Source of the DNA: Campylobacteraceae bacterium
GTDB taxonomy: Bacteria; Campylobacterota; Campylobacteria; Campylobacterales; Sulfurospirillaceae
Assembly: GCA_019162915.1 (NCBI GenBank)
Contig: JAFLKZ010000001.1
Coordinates: forward strand, 1 to 5,993
DNA length: 5,993 nucleotides
Direction: 5' to 3'
The position numbers and the translations under genes were made by a program. The notes under the pieces are model-generated. The model did no database searches. It was not told where the DNA came from and saw nothing but the letters and a program-made list of their open reading frames with translations. How positions within the stretch are numbered: position 1 is the stretch's first letter; each line of letters opens with the position of its first letter. This document shows, in pieces, positions 5,984 to 5,993 of this stretch.

Positions 5984-5993
5984 ACCACCACCA
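5984..5993. repeat. trinucleotide repeat (ACC)3 at the window edge
   Basis: ACCACCACCA follows the C run and runs to the last base, so its full length is unknown. It extends the low-complexity tract upstream of the chemoreceptor promoter. Confidence 0.6.

Overview
The window looks like a low-GC Campylobacterota (Epsilonproteobacteria) genome, most like Sulfurospirillum or a close relative. This rests on the AT-rich coding style, very tight gene packing, a cytoplasmic CZB-type chemoreceptor, and a Tll0287-like haem sensor joined to PAS-GGDEF-EAL modules. The genus is inferred from protein style; no database search was possible.

Plus strand, 1-1927: the 3' part of an OmpR/PhoB-type response regulator, cut by the window start, and its overlapping sensor histidine kinase, forming a two-component system. 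A 135-base intergenic region (1928-2062) follows. It holds several competing hairpins and a probable promoter. Next comes a YciA-type acyl-CoA thioesterase (2063-2485). The word TTTACATGT occurs five times between 308 and 2373 and nowhere else in the window.

Minus strand, 5993 down to 2482: a probable promoter lies directly beside a run of ten G (minus strand) at the window edge. It drives a soluble chemoreceptor with a C-terminal zinc-binding CZB domain. Eleven bases later begins a membrane-anchored periplasmic c-type haem domain protein, and overlapping its end is a PAS-GGDEF-EAL c-di-GMP protein. These last two ORFs look like the two halves of one sensor of about 780 residues, split by a single-base frame change near 4247-4249. 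The thioesterase and the EAL gene converge and overlap by 4 bases at their stop codons.

Taken together, the minus-strand operon couples taxis (zinc/oxidant-type CZB receptor) to c-di-GMP turnover (haem and PAS input, EAL output), possibly under phase-variable expression. The most notable points are the split haem/c-di-GMP sensor, the homopolymer in the promoter spacer, and the clustered TTTACATGT word. No mobile element, CRISPR array, tRNA or rRNA was seen.
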